From DASSFG01 sp035547915 (lineage in GTDB: Bacteria > Planctomycetota > Planctomycetia > Pirellulales > JAICIG01), in contig DASZTS010000011.1 in the NCBI GenBank assembly GCA_035547915.1, forward strand, positions 62,001-126,000: a stretch of DNA of 64,000 nt, written 5' to 3'. The position numbers and the translations under genes were made by a program. The notes below the pieces were generated by a model. That model did not search any database, was not told the origin of the DNA, and saw nothing but the letters and a program-made list of their open reading frames with translations. The first letter of the stretch is position 1; the number at the start of each line of letters is the position of its first letter. Below are positions 59,657 to 64,000 of the stretch, one piece after another.

Positions 59657-61459
59657 ATGACCGCGAACGGCTGGTCTCAACTTGTTCTTTACGTGGCGGT
59701 GTTGTTGCTGCTGGCCAAGCCGCTCGGCAGTGCGATGGCCGCCGTCTATGAAGGTCGGCGTACCTGGCTCGACCCCGTGTTCGGTCCACTCGAGCGGTTG
59801 ACCTATCGGATCTGCCGCATCGATCCCACGGTCGAGATGCGGTGGACCACCTATTCAGCAGCCGTGCTCTGGTTCAGCTTGATCTCCGTGCTGGCCGTAT
59901 ATGGTTTGCAGCGATTGCAGGTCTTCTTGCCGTTGAATCCGGAGAGATTGGGGCCAGTATCGGCCGATTCCTCGTTCAATACTGCCGTCAGTTTCGCGAC
60001 CAACACGAACTGGCAGGGGTACGGCGGCGAAGTGACGATGAGCTATCTCACCCAAATGGCCGGCCTGTGTGTGCAGAACTTCGTCTCGGCGGCGGCGGGA
60101 ATGGCCGTTCTCATCGCCTTCATTCGAGGCTTCACCCGGCGCTCGGTCGACACGATCGGCAATTTCTGGTTCGACCTCGTCCGCTCGGCGTACTACATCG
60201 TATTGCCCCTGTCGATCGCGTTGGCGCTGCTACTCGTATCGCAAGGGCTCGTGCAGAGCTTCGGTCCCTACAAAACCGTCCCGCTGTTACAAGCGACCAG
60301 CTATGACCAGCCCAAGGTCGACAAAGATGGGAAACCGGTCGTAGATAGCGATGGGCAACCCGTCACAGAGAAAATCGCCGTGACGGAGCAAGTGCTACCG
60401 ATGGGACCCGTAGCTTCGCAGATCGCGATCAAGCAACTCGGCACGAACGGAGGCGGATTCTTTAATGTCAATTCATGCCATCCGTTTGAGAATTCCACAC
60501 CGCTGAGCAACTTACTCAGCGTGCTCTCGATCCTCGTTACATCGGCGGCGTTGTGCTACACGTTCGGCGTGATGGTAAAAGACACTCGACAAGGGTGGGC
60601 CATCTTGGCGGCCATGACGATCCTGTTCGTCGCCCTCCTCGTGCCCTGCGTGATGCTGGAACAACGTGGCACGCCGCAACTTGCGGCACTGGGGGCCGAT
60701 CTCACGGCCGACAATACGCAATCCGGTGGCAACATGGAGGGGAAGGAAACCCGCTTCGGCATCGTTAATTCGGCCCTTTGGGCCACGGCCACGACATGCG
60801 CGTCGAACGGCTCGGTGAATTCGATGCACGATTCCTATACACCGCTCGCCGGTGCCATCCCAATGTGGCTGATGCAACTGGGAGAGGTTGTTTACGGTGG
60901 CGTGGGGTGTGGTCTGTATGGCATGTTGCTCTTCGTCATCGTGGCGGTATTCATCGCGGGGCTGATGGTCGGCCGCACGCCAGAATACCTGGGCAAGAAG
61001 ATCGAAGCGTATGAAATGAAGATGGCTTCGATCGGCATCCTGGTGCCTTGCGCCGTCGTACTCCTCGGCACCGCGTTGGCCGTGGTTTCGCCGCAAGGAA
61101 AGGCGACGATCTTCAACCCCAGCACTCACGGCTTCAGCGAAGTGCTCTATGCCTATTCATCGGCCGGCAACAACAACGGCAGCGCGTTTGCCGGCATCAA
61201 CGTCAACACTCCGTTCTACAACACGACACTGGGGATGGCCATGCTTTTCGCTCGCTTCTGGATCATGGTGCCGACGTTGGCCATCGCCGGATCGCTAGCG
61301 AAGAAGAAAATCGTACCCGTCAGTGCCGGCACGATGCCGACGCACACGCCGCTCTTCGTGGCGCTGTTGATCTCCGTCGTGATCATCGTGGGCGCCCTGA
61401 CATTCTTCCCGGCGTTGGCTCTCGGGCCGATTGCCGAAGAATTGACGATGCACGGATAG
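59657..61459 (+). CDS. kdpA: K+-transporting ATPase subunit A (K+ channel subunit)
   Basis: 600 aa from ATG 59657 with GGAGG 6 nt ahead; longer in-frame starts reach into kdpF and are not supported. It begins NGWSQLVLYVAVLLLLAKPL and shows the four pore-loop regions, including FNTAVSFATNTNWQGYGGE, KQLGTNGGGFFNVNSCHPFE, NSALWATATTCASNGSVNSM and YAYSSAGNNNGSAFAGIN. About ten membrane segments. It carries K+ into the cell, energised by KdpB. The hydrophilic insertion near residues 223-250 (DKDGKPVVDSDGQPVTEK) is longer than in E. coli. Confidence 0.97.
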   Translation: MTANGWSQLVLYVAVLLLLAKPLGSAMAAVYEGRRTWLDPVFGPLERLTYRICRIDPTVEMRWTTYSAAVLWFSLISVLAVYGLQRLQVFLPLNPERLGPVSADSSFNTAVSFATNTNWQGYGGEVTMSYLTQMAGLCVQNFVSAAAGMAVLIAFIRGFTRRSVDTIGNFWFDLVRSAYYIVLPLSIALALLLVSQGLVQSFGPYKTVPLLQATSYDQPKVDKDGKPVVDSDGQPVTEKIAVTEQVLPMGPVASQIAIKQLGTNGGGFFNVNSCHPFENSTPLSNLLSVLSILVTSAALCYTFGVMVKDTRQGWAILAAMTILFVALLVPCVMLEQRGTPQLAALGADLTADNTQSGGNMEGKETRFGIVNSALWATATTCASNGSVNSMHDSYTPLAGAIPMWLMQLGEVVYGGVGCGLYGMLLFVIVAVFIAGLMVGRTPEYLGKKIEAYEMKMASIGILVPCAVVLLGTALAVVSPQGKATIFNPSTHGFSEVLYAYSSAGNNNGSAFAGINVNTPFYNTTLGMAMLFARFWIMVPTLAIAGSLAKKKIVPVSAGTMPTHTPLFVALLISVVIIVGALTFFPALALGPIAEELTMHG

Positions 61460-61472
61460 AAGGTGAAACACC

Positions 61473-63644
61473 ATGCACTCTCCAACCGCTACTCCTCAAA
61501 CAACCAAACCGGGCCGCACGGCGACCGGCCAGGGCGGCGATAAGCCACCTGTCCCTCAAACAGACGTGACGACGCCCAAGGACGTGCCGGCGTTCGACGC
61601 GGCCATCGCCTTGCGGTCGCTTATCGAGTCGTTGCGCAAGCTCGACCCCCGTATCCAGGTTCGCAACCCGGTCATGTTCACGGTCTGGGTCGGCGGCGTG
61701 ATGACCATCGTCTTGTGGCTGCACGCCCTGTTGACGGCCGCTGGTGAGGCGCCGGCCACATTCATTTTCGCTGTCTCCGTCTGGCTTTGGCTCACGGTGA
61801 TATTCGCCAACTTTGCCGAGGCCTTGGCCGAGGGGCGCGGCAGGGCGCAGGCCGATGCGCTGCGTCGCGCCCGCACCGAAACCCAAGCGAAACTGTTGCT
61901 TGCGCCCAAGCGAGCTTCGCCGTACGAACGGATCGGTGCCTCGTTCTTGAAGCTCAACGACGTCTTCTTGGTAGAAGCCGGCGACCTGATTCCCGCCGAT
62001 GGTGAAGTCATCGAAGGCGTGGCTTCCGTGAATGAAAGCGCCGTCACGGGTGAAAGTGCGCCGGTGATCCGTGAGAGCGGTGGAGACCGCAGCTCGGTTA
62101 CGGGTGGCACGAAGGTCCTCTCCGACTGGCTGGTCGTGCGCGTCACGGCCCAGCCCGGCGAAAGCTTTATGGACCGCATGATCGCCATGGTCGAGGGGGC
62201 CAAGCGACAACGGACACCGAACGAAATCGCGCTCAGCATCCTGCTGGCGGGTCTGACGATCATCTTCCTGCTCGCGACCGCGACACTCTTGCCGTTTTCC
62301 ATCTTCAGCGTGGCGGCATCGGGCACGCCGGGCGCCATGGCCATCACCGTCACGGTGCTGGCGGCTCTGCTCGTGTGCCTGATTCCGACCACGATCGGCG
62401 CGCTCTTGTCGGCCATCGGCATCGCGGGCATGCATCGCCTGAGCGGTGCGAACGTGATCGCCATGTCGGGAAGGGCGGTGGAAGCGGCCGGCGACGTCGA
62501 TGTTGTGCTGCTCGATAAGACGGGCACGATCACGCTCGGCAATCGCCAGGCAACCGCTTTCGTACCCGCCGAGGGAGTGACTACGGAAGAACTAGCCGAC
62601 GCGGCCCAGCTTGCTTCGCTGGCCGACGAAACACCGGAAGGACGCAGCATCGTGGTCTTGGCCAAGCGCGACTTCGCGTTGCGCGGCCGTGACATCCACG
62701 GCCTAGGCGCCACGTTCGTGCCGTTTTCGGCGCAGACCCGCATGAGCGGCGTCAACATGGACCAGCGCGAGATCCGCAAGGGCGCGACCGACGCCATCGA
62801 GCGCTATGTGGTCGGCCGGGGCGGGCAGTTTCCGAGCTCGATGCGCAGCAAGATCGAAAACATCGCCAAGGAAGGTGGTACGCCACTGGTGGTCGCCGAG
62901 GGTGCGCGCGTCTTGGGCGTCGTGCAGCTCAAGGACATCGTCAAGGGCGGCATCAAGGAGCGGTTCGCCGAACTGCGCCGAGGCGGTATCAAGACCATCA
63001 TGATCACCGGCGACAACCCGCTGACGGCCGCGGCCATCGCCGCCGAAGCGGGCGTCGACGATTTTCTGGCCGAAGCGACCCCCGAGACCAAGCTCAAGCT
63101 GATTCGCGAGTATCAGCAAGGGGGCCGGCTTGTCGCGATGACCGGCGACGGCACGAACGACGCCCCCGCCTTGGCCCAGGCCGACGTCGCCGTGGCCATG
63201 AACAGTGGCACGCAAGCGGCCAAGGAAGCGGGCAATATGGTCGACCTCGATTCCAATCCGACCAAGCTCTTGGAGATCGTCCATATCGGTAAGCAACTTC
63301 TGATGACGCGAGGAGCTCTGACTACATTCAGCATCGCCAACGACGTGGCCAAATACTTTGCCATCATCCCGGCGGCGTTCGCGACGACCTACCCTCAGCT
63401 CAAGGCGCTCGACGTCATGCGGCTGGCTACACCACAAAGCGCCATCATGTCGGCCGTCATTTTCAACGCCTTGATCATCATCGCCTTGATTCCCCTGGCA
63501 TTGAAAGGGGTGCGTTACCGACCCGTGCCGGCGGCACAGATCCTGCGAGAAAACCTGCTTATTTACGGTGTGGGCGGCCTGATTGTGCCCTTTATCGGTA
63601 TCAAAGCCATCGATGTCGTGTTGAGCGTGATGCATTTGGTGTGA
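61473..63644 (+). CDS. kdpB: K+-transporting ATPase subunit B (P-type ATPase)
   Basis: 723 aa. P-type ATPase domains: actuator motif ESAVTGESAPVIRES, phosphorylation site DKTGTITLGNR with Asp at residue 348, the segment FSAQTRMSGVNM, KGATDAIERYV of the nucleotide-binding domain, and hinge TGDGTNDAPALAQADVAVAMN. The catalytic subunit hydrolyses ATP to drive K+ uptake. The N-terminus is extended by about 35 low-complexity residues. kdpC begins 76 bp downstream. Confidence 0.97.
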   Translation: MHSPTATPQTTKPGRTATGQGGDKPPVPQTDVTTPKDVPAFDAAIALRSLIESLRKLDPRIQVRNPVMFTVWVGGVMTIVLWLHALLTAAGEAPATFIFAVSVWLWLTVIFANFAEALAEGRGRAQADALRRARTETQAKLLLAPKRASPYERIGASFLKLNDVFLVEAGDLIPADGEVIEGVASVNESAVTGESAPVIRESGGDRSSVTGGTKVLSDWLVVRVTAQPGESFMDRMIAMVEGAKRQRTPNEIALSILLAGLTIIFLLATATLLPFSIFSVAASGTPGAMAITVTVLAALLVCLIPTTIGALLSAIGIAGMHRLSGANVIAMSGRAVEAAGDVDVVLLDKTGTITLGNRQATAFVPAEGVTTEELADAAQLASLADETPEGRSIVVLAKRDFALRGRDIHGLGATFVPFSAQTRMSGVNMDQREIRKGATDAIERYVVGRGGQFPSSMRSKIENIAKEGGTPLVVAEGARVLGVVQLKDIVKGGIKERFAELRRGGIKTIMITGDNPLTAAAIAAEAGVDDFLAEATPETKLKLIREYQQGGRLVAMTGDGTNDAPALAQADVAVAMNSGTQAAKEAGNMVDLDSNPTKLLEIVHIGKQLLMTRGALTTFSIANDVAKYFAIIPAAFATTYPQLKALDVMRLATPQSAIMSAVIFNALIIIALIPLALKGVRYRPVPAAQILRENLLIYGVGGLIVPFIGIKAIDVVLSVMHLV

Positions 63645-63720
63645 AGACGACGGCCGAGCCGATTCACCTCCTTCACGATCCATCAAAAACAGATTTGAAT
63701 CCTTAACCCCCCAACCGACC

Positions 63721-64000
63721 ATGTTCCGCCAACTCCGTCCCGCTGCTCTGATGCTCCTTGTGATGACGCTCGTTACGGGTGTCGCCTATCCGTTGCTCAT
63801 TACCGGGCTGGCACAGGTTGTGTTCCCGCGAGAGGCCAACGGCAGCCTGATTCTTGACGATAGCGGCAAGCCGATCGGCTCGGAACTGATCGGCCAGCCG
63901 TTCGACGCGCCCGAGTATTTTTGGGGCCGCCTGTCCGCCACGTCACCGACGCCTTACACGGCGTTCAACAAGGAGAAGTTGACCGGCTCGTCGGGCTCGA
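63721..64000 (+). CDS. kdpC: K+-transporting ATPase subunit C, N-terminal part
   Basis: Translated directly to the window end: it opens MFRQLRPAALMLLVMTLVTG with one membrane span, then VAYPLLITGLAQVVFPREAN, and contains IGSELIGQPFDAPEYFWGRL and SATSPTPYTAFNKEK, the conserved KdpC features. The remainder lies outside the window. KdpC holds KdpB's nucleotide-binding domain and is needed for K+ transport. Confidence 0.95.
   Translation, partial: MFRQLRPAALMLLVMTLVTGVAYPLLITGLAQVVFPREANGSLILDDSGKPIGSELIGQPFDAPEYFWGRLSATSPTPYTAFNKEKLTGSSGS

Noticed and set aside
1..64000. tRNA, rRNA, CRISPR arrays, insertion sequences, prophage
   Set aside because: No tRNA T-loop signature, regular direct repeat with spacers, transposase motif or phage gene was seen in any gap.

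Overview
The window reads as chromosomal DNA of a high-GC planctomycete, probably of the Pirellulales type. The markers are family-level and specific: a DUF1559 protein with a pilin-like N-terminus, a DUF1501 Tat-exported protein, a Gfo/Idh/MocA oxidoreductase with a Tat-like leader next to ThuA and DoxX genes, a MoxR-DUF58-BatA-vWA operon, a formylmethanofuran dehydrogenase B subunit (H4MPT-linked C1 metabolism), and several Cys-rich secreted proteins without recognisable homologues. No tRNA, rRNA, CRISPR array, transposase or prophage was seen.

Layout. 1-4.2 kb: cell-surface genes (carboxypeptidase-regulatory-like fragment, Cys-rich exported protein, DUF1559, DUF4198-like, EAPA-repeat lipoprotein) ending in a strong terminator. 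4.2-7.5 kb: MotB/MotA on the minus strand without other flagellar genes, a small membrane protein and a TPR protein. 7.6-10.4 kb: an ECF42-type sigma factor divergent from a DGPF/YCII protein, then DinB and a second DGPF/YCII protein, with a candidate ECF promoter between. 10.5-18.2 kb: a compact respiratory operon of caa3-type oxidase subunits II-I-III, an internally duplicated membrane protein, a diheme cytochrome c, a Rieske protein and a cytochrome b fused to cytochrome c. This looks like a bc complex and its terminal oxidase encoded together. 18.2-30.7 kb: DUF1501, ThuA, Gfo/Idh/MocA, DoxX, a response regulator, an altronate dehydratase-like enzyme, a zinc peptidase, a glycosyltransferase, pyroglutamyl peptidase and aldo/keto reductase. 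30.8-37.6 kb: MoxR/DUF58/BatA/vWA operon. 37.6-44.9 kb: a Phd-like orphan antitoxin, S9 peptidase, an OleC-like ligase translationally coupled to FwdB/FhcB, an SDR, and biotin ligase. 44.9-48 kb: rpe - degenerate histidine phosphatase - accD - Ser/Thr kinase. 48.3-52.3 kb: a tight four-gene operon (coiled coil, FGE/SUMF1-like, zinc-ribbon GTPase, GAP1-like protein). 52.5-58.5 kb: Cys-rich exported protein, LutB-like protein, a putative DNA-binding protein with HhH and HTH motifs, GT2, and a secreted aromatic-rich protein. 59-64 kb: kdp operon with a structured leader, a small membrane protein, a 26-aa peptide, kdpF, kdpA, kdpB and the start of kdpC.

The best candidates for something undescribed are the GTPase/GAP1/FGE/coiled-coil operon (48.3-52.3 kb), a roughly 100-nt structured intergenic repeat present three times in the same orientation (3.6, 20.2 and 43.0 kb), the hairpin leader ahead of kdp (58.9 kb), and a phosphatase-fold protein with its catalytic histidines replaced by proline (46.7-47.3 kb).
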